64,000 nt of DNA from Leifsonia sp. EB41 (GCF_041262565.1 NZ_JBGCCJ010000001.1:2976001-3040000); one strand, 5' to 3'. Counted from the first letter of the stretch, positions 8,224 to 15,479 are shown. Notes: generated by a model not told the origin, from the letters alone. A program made the numbers and translations.

Positions 8224-8495
8224 TCGTCAACAGGCTGACCGTGGATGGCAAGGACTACTTCCTGCCGGGATCGGTGACGGAGCTGCGCGAGAAGATCAAG
8301 AAGGCGATCCAGGCAGGCGGCGACTACGTGAACATCCCGCCGCTCCGCTCCGGCCCCGGCATCGACATCCTGTTCTCGCCGGGCATGCCGGTGGTCTGGA
8401 GCCAGATCGACGTCGGAGGCGACCCGATCGCGGAGGCCGACGGCGCCGAGGTCTCGGAGTCGAGCATCGACGACGACACGTTCGACGGGCTGTGA
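8220..8495 (+). CDS. small acidic protein, last gene of the kinase operon (91 aa)
   Basis: GTG at 8220 overlaps the preceding stop by four bases (GTGA). The protein has an N-terminal MIVNRLTVDGKDYFLPG strand pair, a short basic helix ELREKIKKAIQ and an acidic tail ending SESSIDDDTFDGL with several serines and threonines near acids. That tail would suit a phosphoacceptor, but nothing shows this directly. I do not recognise a family. It ends 7 bp before the convergent LCP gene. Confidence 0.8.
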   Translation: MIVNRLTVDGKDYFLPGSVTELREKIKKAIQAGGDYVNIPPLRSGPGIDILFSPGMPVVWSQIDVGGDPIAEADGAEVSESSIDDDTFDGL

Positions 8496-8502
8496 GCTCG
8501 AC

Positions 8503-9537
8503 CTAGTTCCCGCCCGCGACCTGCCCGAGGGTGTCCGTGGCGAGCGCAGTGCGCACCCGGGCGATCGCGGCCGGGTCCTCCAGCACGATCGACTGCCCGT
8601 CCGCGGAGGTCCCAGTGCCGGCGGTCGGGAGCGTGAAGGTGTGGATGCTCCCGGCGCCGGAGAGGCGCAGGCTCGCCGCGAGCGACAGCATGCTCGGGAG
8701 GTCGAACTGCGCGTCCACGCTGACGGCCGACCCTGACGCCGTGGCGAACGCCAGCATGGCGCCGGGGTTGGTGAGCACCGAGCGCTGGATGAGGGTCGTG
8801 GCGAAGCCGCGCAGGAGCGCCTGCTGGTCTGCGACCCGCTGGTAGTCGGCCGTGGGGAACGCGTACCGCTCCCGCGCGAACGCGAGCGCCTGGTCGCCGT
8901 TGAGGTGGTTGATCCCCTGGACGAAGTGGTAGTGCGGCGCTTTCACGGTGGTGAAGGCGAGCGGGCTGTCGACGTCCACGCCGCCGATGGCGTTCGTGAT
9001 GTCCTTCAGCCCGGCGAAGTCGAGGATCACGACGTGGTCGATCCGCACGCCGAGGAGCTGCTCCACGGTCTCCACGGTCAGCGGCGTGCCGCCCCAGGCC
9101 AGGGCCGCGTTGATCTTGGCGGTGCCGTTGCCGGGGATGGGCACCCACAGGTCCCGCATGATCGACATGACGTAGATGTCGCGCCGGTCGGCGTCGATGT
9201 GGACGAGCATCATCGTGTCGGAGCGCTGATCGGAGATCGCGGTGGGGCCGACCGCGGTGGGTGCCCCGCGGGAGTCGGAGCCGAGCAGCAGGATGTTCAT
9301 CGCGCCGGGCGTCGCGGGCGGCGTGGAGGCGGTGGGCGTCGGCACGGCGGTCGGGAGCGCGTGGGGGAGGCGCGTCACATGGGAGTCGAAGGTGCTCGCG
9401 ACGCTGCCGGCGTAGAGCGCCGCCGCGGTGAACGCTGCCCCGATCGTCACCAGGACGACCATCGCGAGCGCGATCAGGATGCGGAGCCACCGCCCGGTGT
9501 GGCCGCGCGGGTGGATGCGTACGGTGTGGATGGCCAT
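8503..9537 (-). CDS. LytR-CpsA-Psr (LCP) family protein
   Basis: The 344-residue protein has a short cytoplasmic N-terminus, one transmembrane helix (about residues 19-44, LRILIALAMVVLVTIGAAF), a Pro/Thr-rich linker and an extracytoplasmic LCP domain. NILLLGSDSRG, the arginine-containing SDTMMLVHID and IYVMSIMRDLWVPIPG are the usual LCP blocks that bind polyprenyl pyrophosphate. Such enzymes attach wall polymers such as arabinogalactan, teichoic acids or capsule to peptidoglycan or proteins. ATG 9537 is favoured because GAGGGG lies before it; an ATG at 9600 would add 21 residues and sits close to a TATACT -10 box, so a leader-poor longer form is possible. Confidence 0.88.
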   Translation of the reverse strand: MAIHTVRIHPRGHTGRWLRILIALAMVVLVTIGAAFTAAALYAGSVASTFDSHVTRLPHALPTAVPTPTASTPPATPGAMNILLLGSDSRGAPTAVGPTAISDQRSDTMMLVHIDADRRDIYVMSIMRDLWVPIPGNGTAKINAALAWGGTPLTVETVEQLLGVRIDHVVILDFAGLKDITNAIGGVDVDSPLAFTTVKAPHYHFVQGINHLNGDQALAFARERYAFPTADYQRVADQQALLRGFATTLIQRSVLTNPGAMLAFATASGSAVSVDAQFDLPSMLSLAASLRLSGAGSIHTFTLPTAGTGTSADGQSIVLEDPAAIARVRTALATDTLGQVAGGN

Positions 9538-9608
9538 CCGGCTCGCCCCCTCGTGCCGGGGGTCGGGTCCGGCACCAGAGATTAAATGAGAGTTACTCAT
9601 CTCTGTAG

Positions 9609-9636
9609 TGAGGACAGTATAAGCAGTCTGTCCTCA
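9609..9636. promoter_or_regulatory. inverted repeat over the promoter of the LCP gene
   Basis: TGAGGACAG (9609-9617) and its exact complement CTGTCCTCA (9628-9636) flank a minus-strand TATACT (9621-9616) that fits a -10 box for the LCP gene. A third GAGGACA occurs at 9642-9648. The layout suggests a repressor site covering the promoter. Confidence 0.6.
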
Positions 9637-9664
9637 TTTACGAGGACATGATCTGAGACTGTTT

Positions 9665-10126
9665 TCAGATCGTTGCGGAGCCCCCGCCGCGCAGCGCCCG
9701 CACCATGCTCTGCAGGCTCGCGAAGGCGGTGGACTGCTCGGCCGGCGTCATCCCGGCGAGCATCCTGACCTCCACCGAACGGACCGCCGCGCTCGCCGTC
9801 GCCAGGCTGCGGCGCCCGCGCGCCGTGAGCCGTGCGGGCAGGACCTTGCCGACCGGCGCTTCCGCTGGGCGGGTGACGTAGCCGTCGCGCTCCAGTGACT
9901 GGAGGAGCACGTTCATCGTCTGCCGGGTCACGAACGCGCCGCGGGCGAGCTCGGAATTGGACAGGCCGGGGCGCTGGGCCAGGAGCTCAAGGCAGGAATA
10001 GTGGGTCACCGTCATCCCGAGCGGGCGGAGGACGTCCTCCATCGCCGCGCGGAGGGCGCTGGAGGCCTCCTTCAGCAAATAGCCGAGGGAGGTCTCGAGG
10101 TGGATTCCGTCGTCAGGGCCGCTCAT
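9665..10126 (-). CDS. MarR-family transcriptional regulator
   Basis: The 153-residue protein has the winged-helix layout of MarR: an N-terminal dimer helix, helix-turn-helix at about residues 50-75 (LSNSELARGAFVTRQTMN), a wing with RDGYVTRPAEAPVGKVLPARLT, and a long C-terminal dimer helix. I take ATG 10126 because upstream in-frame starts would run into the divergent operator. It is divergent from a VOC-family gene and two perfect 18-bp palindromes lie between them, one covering its own start codon. It most likely represses itself and the VOC gene until a ligand, perhaps an aromatic or electrophile, is bound. Confidence 0.9.
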   Translation of the reverse strand: MSGPDDGIHLETSLGYLLKEASSALRAAMEDVLRPLGMTVTHYSCLELLAQRPGLSNSELARGAFVTRQTMNVLLQSLERDGYVTRPAEAPVGKVLPARLTARGRRSLATASAAVRSVEVRMLAGMTPAEQSTAFASLQSMVRALRGGGSATI

Positions 10127-10142
10127 GTCAGTAGTCTGACAT
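10125..10142. promoter_or_regulatory. MarR operator 1
   Basis: Perfect palindrome ATGTCAG-TAGT-CTGACAT. It overlaps the start codon of the MarR gene, so binding should block that gene's transcription. The core TGTCAG-N4-CTGACA is repeated exactly in operator 2, 28 bp further on. Confidence 0.85.
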
Positions 10143-10152
10143 AGACTCGTTG

Positions 10153-10170
10153 GTGTCAGAAAACTGACAC
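10153..10170. promoter_or_regulatory. MarR operator 2
   Basis: Perfect palindrome GTGTCAG-AAAA-CTGACAC, 18 bp upstream of the VOC start codon. It shares the core TGTCAG-N4-CTGACA with operator 1. Confidence 0.85.
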
Positions 10171-10187
10171 ACGAGAGGAGTTCCACC

Positions 10188-10556
10188 ATGTCCGCCATCG
10201 GCCCCGATTTCATCTCCCTCCAGGTGCGCGACCTCGACGCCTCCCAGGCGTTCTACGAGCAGTATCTCGGCCTGGTCCGCTCGCCCGCCGGGCCTCCGCA
10301 CGCCGTCGTCTTCGCGACGGAGCCGATCGCGTTCGCGCTCCGCGACGTCGTTCCGGGCACCGACCTCGACTCCGTCGCGCAGCCCGGTCTCGGCGTCGCG
10401 CTCTGGCTGCGGGCGACGGACGTCCAGGCGATCCACGACGCGTTGGCCGCCGACGGGCGCACCATCGTGTCGGCGCCGATCGACGGGCCGTTCGGCCGGA
10501 CTTTCACCTTCGCCGACCCCGACGGCTACCACGTCACCCTCCACGATCGGGCCTGA
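10188..10556 (+). CDS. VOC-superfamily (glyoxalase/dioxygenase fold) protein
   Basis: The 122-residue protein is one VOC domain made of two beta-alpha-beta-beta-beta units. FISLQVRDLDASQAFYEQYLGL opens the first unit, and FTFADPDGYHVTLHD closes the second, with the usual metal-site glutamate position replaced by a threonine/histidine context. Members include glyoxalases, ring-cleaving dioxygenases and antibiotic-binding proteins, and small MarR-linked ones often deal with electrophiles or drugs. AGAGGAG precedes the ATG. The divergent MarR gene and its operators indicate ligand-induced expression. Confidence 0.85.
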   Translation: MSAIGPDFISLQVRDLDASQAFYEQYLGLVRSPAGPPHAVVFATEPIAFALRDVVPGTDLDSVAQPGLGVALWLRATDVQAIHDALAADGRTIVSAPIDGPFGRTFTFADPDGYHVTLHDRA

Positions 10557-10573
10557 GAACCCGCGACAGAGAA

Positions 10574-10611
10574 CAAGCGCTTGACTTCAAGCGCTTGAGG
10601 TCTGTTCTGAT
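10574..10611 (+). promoter_or_regulatory. MerR-type promoter and operator, leaderless
   Basis: The perfect palindrome CAAGCGCTTG occurs twice, at 10574-10583 and 10588-10597. A -35 TTGACT (10581-10586) lies between and within them, and a weak -10 TCTGAT (10606-10611) follows after 19 bp, the long spacer typical of MerR-activated promoters. The -10 ends 6 bp before the ATG at 10618, so the transcript would be leaderless. Confidence 0.7.
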
Positions 10612-10617
10612 GGGGAC

Positions 10618-11058
10618 ATGACCAGTTTGAGCATCCAGGACGTGTCCCGGCAGAGCGGTCTCAGCGAGCCCACCCTGCGGTACTACGAGGAGGTCGGCCT
10701 CCTCGGCCCGATCGCCCGCGACGGCAGCAGCGGCCACCGGCGCTACAGCGAGGGCGACCTCGACACGGCGCAGGTGCTCGCCTGCCTGCGGGCGATGGGC
10801 GTCGGGATCGAGGACATGCGCAGCTATCAGGCGAACCGGCTGCGCGGACACGACGCCGCGGGCGAGCAGCGCGACATCCTGCTGCGGCACGCCGTGCGCG
10901 TCCAGGAGCAGATCGCGACGCTGCGCACCCACCTCGACTACCTGCGGACCAAGGCCGCGCTGTGGGACGCCCGCGCGCGGGCCGACGTCGCGGGCGAGGC
11001 CGAGGCGCAGCTCGAACTGGAGACCATCCTTCCCCGACTCGAGGAGACCTTCCGATGA
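10618..11058 (+). CDS. MerR-family transcriptional regulator
   Basis: The 146-residue protein opens with the MerR helix-turn-helix and wing: IQDVSRQSGLSEPTLRYYEEVGLL (residues 6-29) and SGHRRYSEGDLD (about 38-49). A coiled dimer helix follows at about residues 75-115 (RDILLRHAVRVQEQIATLRTHLDYL). No cysteine cluster for metal or Fe-S is seen in the C-terminus, so an organic signal is more likely. Its stop overlaps the ATG of a short-chain reductase gene (ATGA), so both are in one operon and the regulator probably controls that enzyme together with itself. Confidence 0.92.
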   Translation: MTSLSIQDVSRQSGLSEPTLRYYEEVGLLGPIARDGSSGHRRYSEGDLDTAQVLACLRAMGVGIEDMRSYQANRLRGHDAAGEQRDILLRHAVRVQEQIATLRTHLDYLRTKAALWDARARADVAGEAEAQLELETILPRLEETFR

Positions 11059-12035
11059 ACGACACCACCCCCACCACTCTGGTCACCGGAGGCAACGGCT
11101 ACCTCGCCACGCGGCTCATCGCCGACCTCCTCGCCTCCGGGGCCGCGGTGCGCGCGACGGTCCGGTCTCCCGACCGCGCCGACGAGGTGCGCGCGGCGGT
11201 GCGGCGCGCGGGCGGCGACGACGCGGGACTGACCTTCGCGGCCGCTTCGCTCACCGACGACGACGGCTGGGAGGCCGCCCTCGCCGGGATCGAGGACGTC
11301 TACCACGTCGCGTCGCCGATGATCCAGACGGCGGACCCTGCCGAGGTGGTCGTCCCGGCGCGGGACGGCTCCCTCCGCGTGCTGCGCGCCGCCCGCTCCG
11401 CGGGGGCCAGGCGGGTAGTCCTCACCTCGTCGTTCGCGGCGGTCGGTTACTCGCCGAAGCCGGTCCGCGACTACGACGAGTCCGACTGGACCGACCCCGA
11501 GACGCCCGGCCTCCCGGCCTACCCGCTGTCGAAGGCGGTGGCAGAGCGCGCGGCGTGGGACTTCATCGATCGGGACGGCGGTGAGATGGAGCTGGTCGTG
11601 GTCAACCCGACCTGGATCGCCGGCCCGACGCTGACCGCCGCGGCGCGATCCTCCCTCCAGCTCTTCGTGGGGATGCTCGACGGCGCGATGCCGGCGGTCC
11701 CGCGGCAGCGCTTCGGCATCGCCGACGTGCGCGACGTGGCGGCGGCCCACATCGCCGCTATGGCGACGGCCTCCGCCGCAGGCAAGCGCTACCTGGTGCT
11801 CGCGGACGGCCCGACGATGACGTTCCTCGACGTGGCGAACGTCCTGCGCGCCGAGCTCGGCGACCGCGCGCGCCTCGTGCCCACCGCAGAGCTGCCGGGC
11901 GACGAGCCCGCTCCGCTCGTCATCCACAACGACCGCGCGAAGGCCGAGCTCGGGCTGCGGCCGCGGCCGGCGGTGGAGACGATCGTCGCGACCGCGGAGA
12001 GCCTGCGGGAGCTGGGGATGCTGGCGAACGGGTGA
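11055..12035 (+). CDS. NAD(P)-dependent epimerase/reductase, dihydroflavonol-reductase-like
   Basis: The 326-residue extended SDR protein has the nucleotide motif TGGNGYLATRLI at residues 9-20, a VYHVASPM segment that corresponds to the NAD-contacting strand, and YPLSKAVAE with the catalytic Tyr-x3-Lys at about residue 157. The motif after it, VVVNPTWIAGPTL, is typical of the dihydroflavonol-4-reductase/cinnamoyl-CoA-reductase-like group, which reduce aldehydes and ketones using NADPH. It is translationally coupled to the MerR regulator and probably detoxifies a carbonyl compound sensed by it. The substrate is not evident. Confidence 0.88.
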   Translation: MNDTTPTTLVTGGNGYLATRLIADLLASGAAVRATVRSPDRADEVRAAVRRAGGDDAGLTFAAASLTDDDGWEAALAGIEDVYHVASPMIQTADPAEVVVPARDGSLRVLRAARSAGARRVVLTSSFAAVGYSPKPVRDYDESDWTDPETPGLPAYPLSKAVAERAAWDFIDRDGGEMELVVVNPTWIAGPTLTAAARSSLQLFVGMLDGAMPAVPRQRFGIADVRDVAAAHIAAMATASAAGKRYLVLADGPTMTFLDVANVLRAELGDRARLVPTAELPGDEPAPLVIHNDRAKAELGLRPRPAVETIVATAESLRELGMLANG

Positions 12036-12131
12036 GGGGAGGGCCCGGATCCCGCTGGGCCACGCGAAAGGGGGACTATTAGTTGCGCGATCACAAGCAA
12101 TAGCATCGGGCCAACCCTACGAAAGGTCCCC

Positions 12132-12461
12132 GTGAAGCGTCGCAGCCCTGCAGCCGTGTTCTGGCTCCCCCTCATCACCTTCGGCATCTACTCGATCGTC
12201 TGGCTCGCCCGCACGCGCGGCGACCTCAACCGCGTCGGCGAGTCCGTGCCCACGACCTGGCTGTACATCGTGCCGATCGTCAACTTCTGGTGGCTGTGGC
12301 GCTTCGCGGTGGGGACCGCGAACGTCTCGGGCCGCGGCGCCGGCGGTGCGTTCGCCCTGCTCCTCCTGCTCGGGCCGATCGGGGCCGCGATCGTGCAGAG
12401 CTGGCTCAACAAGCGCGACGCCGTCGTCGTCGACGCCGGAGCGGCGCCGGCCGTCGCCTGA
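12132..12461 (+). CDS. DUF4234-type small membrane protein
   Basis: The 109-residue protein starts with GTG after GAAAGG. It has a first membrane stretch with the signature PAAVFWLPLITFGIYSIVWL, then the polar TRGDLNRVG loop, then WLYIVPIVNFWWLWRFAVG and a third hydrophobic segment LLLLGPIGAAIVQSW. The order matches the DUF4234 family of unknown function. It is followed by a strong terminator, and no partner gene is apparent. Confidence 0.85.
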   Translation: MKRRSPAAVFWLPLITFGIYSIVWLARTRGDLNRVGESVPTTWLYIVPIVNFWWLWRFAVGTANVSGRGAGGAFALLLLLGPIGAAIVQSWLNKRDAVVVDAGAAPAVA

Positions 12462-12474
12462 CCGGCGAACGAAC

Positions 12475-12512
12475 GAACGCCCCGCCCGAACTCGCGTTCG
12501 GGCGGGGCGTTC
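12475..12512. terminator. bidirectional terminator
   Basis: A perfect 17-bp stem (12475-12491 with 12496-12512) closes on a TCGC loop. It lies between two converging genes, the DUF4234 gene and the YciI gene, and ends in TTC rather than a long T-run, as usual in high-GC bacteria. Confidence 0.85.
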
Positions 12513-12522
12513 TGCGTCATCC

Positions 12523-12819
12523 TCAGGCCAGCGCCTGGCTGATCTGCAGCGTCCCGCCACGTGCGACGAACGGGTGCGACGCGAGGATCGCCGCCGCGGC
12601 GTCCGCGTCGGCGGCCTCGATGATCGAGTACCCGGCGATGTCGGCGGCGGGCGCCGGCTCACCGGACGCGACCTGGCCGACCAGGTTCAGCGGTGCGCCC
12701 GGGTCCACGACTGCCGAGCCCTGCTCGGCGAGCCAGGCCATGAACGCGTTGCGCGCCTGCTCCATCTCGGCGGGGTCGGGGTGGCCGGAGCCGTGGTAGG
12801 TGACCAGGAATTTCGTCAT
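12523..12819 (-). CDS. YciI-family protein
   Basis: The 98-residue protein has the YCII/DGPF-like ferredoxin fold: MTKFLVTYHGSG at the start, a long helix AEMEQARNAFMAWLAEQG, then LVGQVASGEPAPAADIAGYSIIEAADADAA and a final strand. The usual active-site histidine and aspartate appear as the HG of TYHGSG and the D of VVDPGAPL, but their roles are not proven in this branch. GGAAGG on the minus strand supports the ATG. Such proteins are often linked to ECF sigma factors, but none is adjacent here. Confidence 0.82.
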   Translation of the reverse strand: MTKFLVTYHGSGHPDPAEMEQARNAFMAWLAEQGSAVVDPGAPLNLVGQVASGEPAPAADIAGYSIIEAADADAAAAILASHPFVARGGTLQISQALA

Positions 12820-12943
12820 CGTGCGCCTTCCATGCGTTTCGCGGCGAGGCCATCCGGCCGCGCCGCCTACAAGGTTGCCCGCAACCGTTCGGGTCGCAAT
12901 GGCGGGGGCGGAGGTTGAAGGGGTTCGCAGGTGCCGTCGGCAG

Positions 12944-13039
12944 CGGAGGAGATCTGAGGCGGCACGCCGGCGTGAAGCGGTCTCCGGAGGAGGTTTCCCG
13001 GAGTGTCGGGGCGGAGCTCCTCCGGTAGCGACCGCAGGG
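12944..13039. repeat. 96-bp dispersed hairpin element, copy A
   Basis: This stretch aligns without gaps to 20394-20489 (80 of 96 positions identical by my count). It contains CCGGAGGAG (12984-12992) and its complement CTCCTCCGG (13017-13025), an upstream CGGAGGAGATC (12944-12954) able to pair with nearly the same arm, and the palindrome CACGCCGGCGTG (12963-12974). Its right end touches the stop codon of the LacI gene. The rest of the gap 12820-12943 shows nothing I can name. Confidence 0.8.
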
Positions 13040-13041
13040 CG

Positions 13042-14067
13042 TCAGACCGTGCTCGACCGCACGATCAGCTCCGGCTCCAGCAGTTCCTGCCGCACGCCCG
13101 TCCGTTCGGCGACGAGGATGTCGACCAGGATCTCCGCGATGCGGTCCTTGGGCTGGCGGATCGAGGTGATGCCGAAGCCGGACTCCCCGGCCACCGGCGA
13201 GTCGTCGAAGCCGGTGACCGCCACGCCCGTGCCGACCGGGATGCCGAGCTCGCGGGCGGCGAGGACCACGGCCAGCGCGTGCTGGTCCGTCGCGCTCACG
13301 ATCGCGGTCGGCGGGTCGTCGGAGGCCAGCAGGGTGCGCGCCGCGACCAGCGTGTCGGTGAACTCCGGTCCGGTCTCCACCAGCCGGCCCGGCCTGAGCG
13401 ACGACTCCAGCCCGCGCTCGGTGCATGCGCCGACGTAGCCGAGCCGCCGGTAGCGGGTCGTGATCAGGTCGTCCGGGTAGCCGAGGTAGGCCAGTTCGGT
13501 GTGGCCGAGCGACGTCACGTGATCGACGGCGAGGATGATGCCCTTCTCGGCGTCGGTGTCGACCCAGTCCCAGGTGGCTGTCTCGTCCTGCGGGTCGCCG
13601 CCGTACGCGACGAACGGGATGCCCCGTTCCGCGAGCGCGGGGAGCCGGGGGTCGCCGATGGAGATGTTGGGCACGATGAAGCCCGCCGCCATCTGGCCGT
13701 AGTAGAGGTCCTCGCAGGTCTCGATCTCCTGCGACCGCGCGGAGATGAGGGTCAGGTTGCGGCCGTGGCGCTCGGAGGTCGCCGCCAGGTCGTGGAGGAA
13801 CTGGTCCATGTAGGCGTCGGCCGCGAAGCGGTGCGGGCCGATCAGGTAGCCGATCTGGCGGGGGAGGGCCAGCCGGAGGCTGCGGGCCACGAGGTTGTTG
13901 CGGTAGTCGAGCGCGTCCATCGAGGCGCGCACGCGCTCCCTGGTCGTCTCGCTGACGATGTCCGGCCGGTTGATGGCGTTGGAGACGGTCATGACGGAGA
14001 CGCCGGCGTGCCGGGCGACGTCGGCCATGCTGGGCTTGCGCGTGCCCGCATTCTTGGGAGCGGTCAT
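13042..14067 (-). CDS. LacI-family regulator of the disaccharide importer operon
   Basis: The 341-residue protein has the LacI helix-turn-helix SMADVARHAGVSVMTVSNAIN near residues 13-33 and a periplasmic-binding-like effector domain. It is divergent from the sugar-binding protein gene, and two exact 14-bp inverted half sites lie between them, so it most likely represses the operon at 14204-20425 and itself until the imported sugar or a product is bound. Given the ThuA gene in that operon, a ThuR-like role is plausible. Start ATG 14067 lies 36 bp from the first operator arm. Confidence 0.9.
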   Translation of the reverse strand: MTAPKNAGTRKPSMADVARHAGVSVMTVSNAINRPDIVSETTRERVRASMDALDYRNNLVARSLRLALPRQIGYLIGPHRFAADAYMDQFLHDLAATSERHGRNLTLISARSQEIETCEDLYYGQMAAGFIVPNISIGDPRLPALAERGIPFVAYGGDPQDETATWDWVDTDAEKGIILAVDHVTSLGHTELAYLGYPDDLITTRYRRLGYVGACTERGLESSLRPGRLVETGPEFTDTLVAARTLLASDDPPTAIVSATDQHALAVVLAARELGIPVGTGVAVTGFDDSPVAGESGFGITSIRQPKDRIAEILVDILVAERTGVRQELLEPELIVRSSTV

Positions 14068-14102
14068 GAGTCCTTCATTTTCGCACAGAGTCGGTCACCT
14101 GG

Positions 14103-14152
14103 TTGTAAGCATAAAAAAAGTTCGTGACTTCCACCTGATTTTATGCTTACAA
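14103..14152. promoter_or_regulatory. LacI operator pair in the divergent promoter
   Basis: TTGTAAGCATAAAA (14103-14116) is repeated as its exact complement at 14139-14152. The arms are 22 bp apart and could each bind one dimer or together form a looped site. The stretch is markedly AT-richer than its surroundings, consistent with promoter function. Confidence 0.8.
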
Positions 14153-14203
14153 TCCAGCACACACCGTCGTCAGCCACAGTGCAATGCAAAGGAGCATCCA
14201 CCC

Positions 14204-15421
14204 ATGAAGACAGCACATCGCGCCGTCGTGGCCCTCGCGGCCGCGGCCATCATCCCGCTCGGACTCGTCGCGTGCAGCAGCGGCGGGGGAGCGGCCTCCA
14301 CCGCCAAGAGCATCACGCTCGAGGACTACTACACCGACGGATCGCACGACGCCCAGTACGCCAAGTGCGAGGCGAGCACCGGCATCAAGGTCAACGCGGT
14401 CCACGTCGCCGGCGCCTCGCTCATCCAGAAGGTCCTGCAGCAGGTCTCGTCCAAGACCCTCCCGGACGTCCTCATGCTCGACAACCCGGACGTGCAGCAG
14501 ATCGCGGCCACCGGCGCGCTGGCGCCGCTCAAGGACTTCGGGATCACCGGCGACGGGCTCACCCCGGCCGCCGTCAAGGCGGGCACCTACAAGGGCCAGG
14601 TCTACGGCGCACAGCCGCTCGCCAACTCCATCGCCCTGTTCTACAACACCGACATCCTGACGGCGGCCGGCGTCCAGCCGCCCAAGACCTGGGACGAGCT
14701 GCGCAGCGCCGCCCAAAAGCTCACGGACGCGAGCAAGGGCCGCTACGGCTTCGCCATGAGCAACATCAACACATACGAGGGCACCTGGCAGTTCCTGCCC
14801 TTCTTCTGGTCCAACGGCGGCAACGAGAAGAACATCGCGACACCGCAGGCCGCCCAGGCCCTGCAGTTCGTCCTCGACCTGCAGAACGACGGATCGCTTT
14901 CGAAGAGCTCCATCTCGTGGGCGCAGGCGGACGTCAACAACCAGTTCATCGCGGGCAAGGCCGCCATGATGATCAACGGGCCGTGGCAGATCCCGGCGCT
15001 CGACAAGGCGAGCGGGCTGCACTGGGCCAGCGTCCCCATCCCGGTCCGCGAGGCGTCGCAGACTTCGGTCGCGCCCCTGGGCGGCGAGCAGTACACGGTG
15101 CCGCAGACCGGCAAGAAGGACGCCCAGGCCGCCGGAGCGAAGTTCGTCCAGTGCCTGATGAGCCCCGCCATGCAGTCCTTCGAGGCCAAGACCGCGCAGA
15201 CCGTTCCGACCGACCTGGCGGAGGCCAAGAAGTTCGGCGCGGCCAACCCGGACGTCGCCTCCTTCGTCGGGGTCGTCGCGGACGCCCGGTCGCGCACCGC
15301 CGAGCTCGGCGAGGGCTGGCCCAAGGCGGCGACCAAGATCTACACCGCCGTGCAGCTCGCGCTGACAGGCAAGGCGTCCCCGGCGGACGCCCTCAAGCAG
15401 GCCCAGTCGGAGAACCAGTAA
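14204..15421 (+). CDS. sugar ABC transporter substrate-binding lipoprotein
   Basis: The 405-residue protein has a basic, hydrophobic signal peptide ending in the lipobox LVACSS (Cys about 24), so it should be lipid-anchored outside the membrane. The rest matches family-1 extracellular solute-binding proteins: PDVLMLDNPDVQQIAATGAL, an ALFYNTD hinge motif, PKTWDELRSAAQKL and an AGKAAMMINGPWQIP block. AAAGGAG precedes the ATG. It feeds the two permeases downstream. A hairpin right after the stop may protect this mRNA part, giving more binding protein than permease. The likely ligand is a disaccharide; see the ThuA entry. Confidence 0.93.
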   Translation: MKTAHRAVVALAAAAIIPLGLVACSSGGGAASTAKSITLEDYYTDGSHDAQYAKCEASTGIKVNAVHVAGASLIQKVLQQVSSKTLPDVLMLDNPDVQQIAATGALAPLKDFGITGDGLTPAAVKAGTYKGQVYGAQPLANSIALFYNTDILTAAGVQPPKTWDELRSAAQKLTDASKGRYGFAMSNINTYEGTWQFLPFFWSNGGNEKNIATPQAAQALQFVLDLQNDGSLSKSSISWAQADVNNQFIAGKAAMMINGPWQIPALDKASGLHWASVPIPVREASQTSVAPLGGEQYTVPQTGKKDAQAAGAKFVQCLMSPAMQSFEAKTAQTVPTDLAEAKKFGAANPDVASFVGVVADARSRTAELGEGWPKAATKIYTAVQLALTGKASPADALKQAQSENQ

Positions 15422-15431
15422 CGAGCTCGCC

Positions 15432-15460
15432 GGAGGCGGGAGCCGCGTGCTCCCGCCTCC
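15432..15460 (+). promoter_or_regulatory. intercistronic hairpin after the binding-protein gene
   Basis: An 11-bp perfect stem GGAGGCGGGAG / CTCCCGCCTCC with a 7-nt loop lies between the binding-protein stop and the permease start. Hairpins here commonly stabilise the upstream message or cause partial termination. Confidence 0.7.
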
Positions 15461-15479
15461 GCGAGAAGGGACGAGGTCG

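Noticed and set aside
6618-8495. Kinase operon as a defence island
   Set aside because: No nuclease, effector, membrane toxin or mobile element is nearby, and the flanks are ordinary signalling and wall genes.
12944-13039. Repeat copy A as a small coding gene
   Set aside because: No start with a ribosome site gives a sensible protein, and the conservation between copies follows the stems instead of codons.
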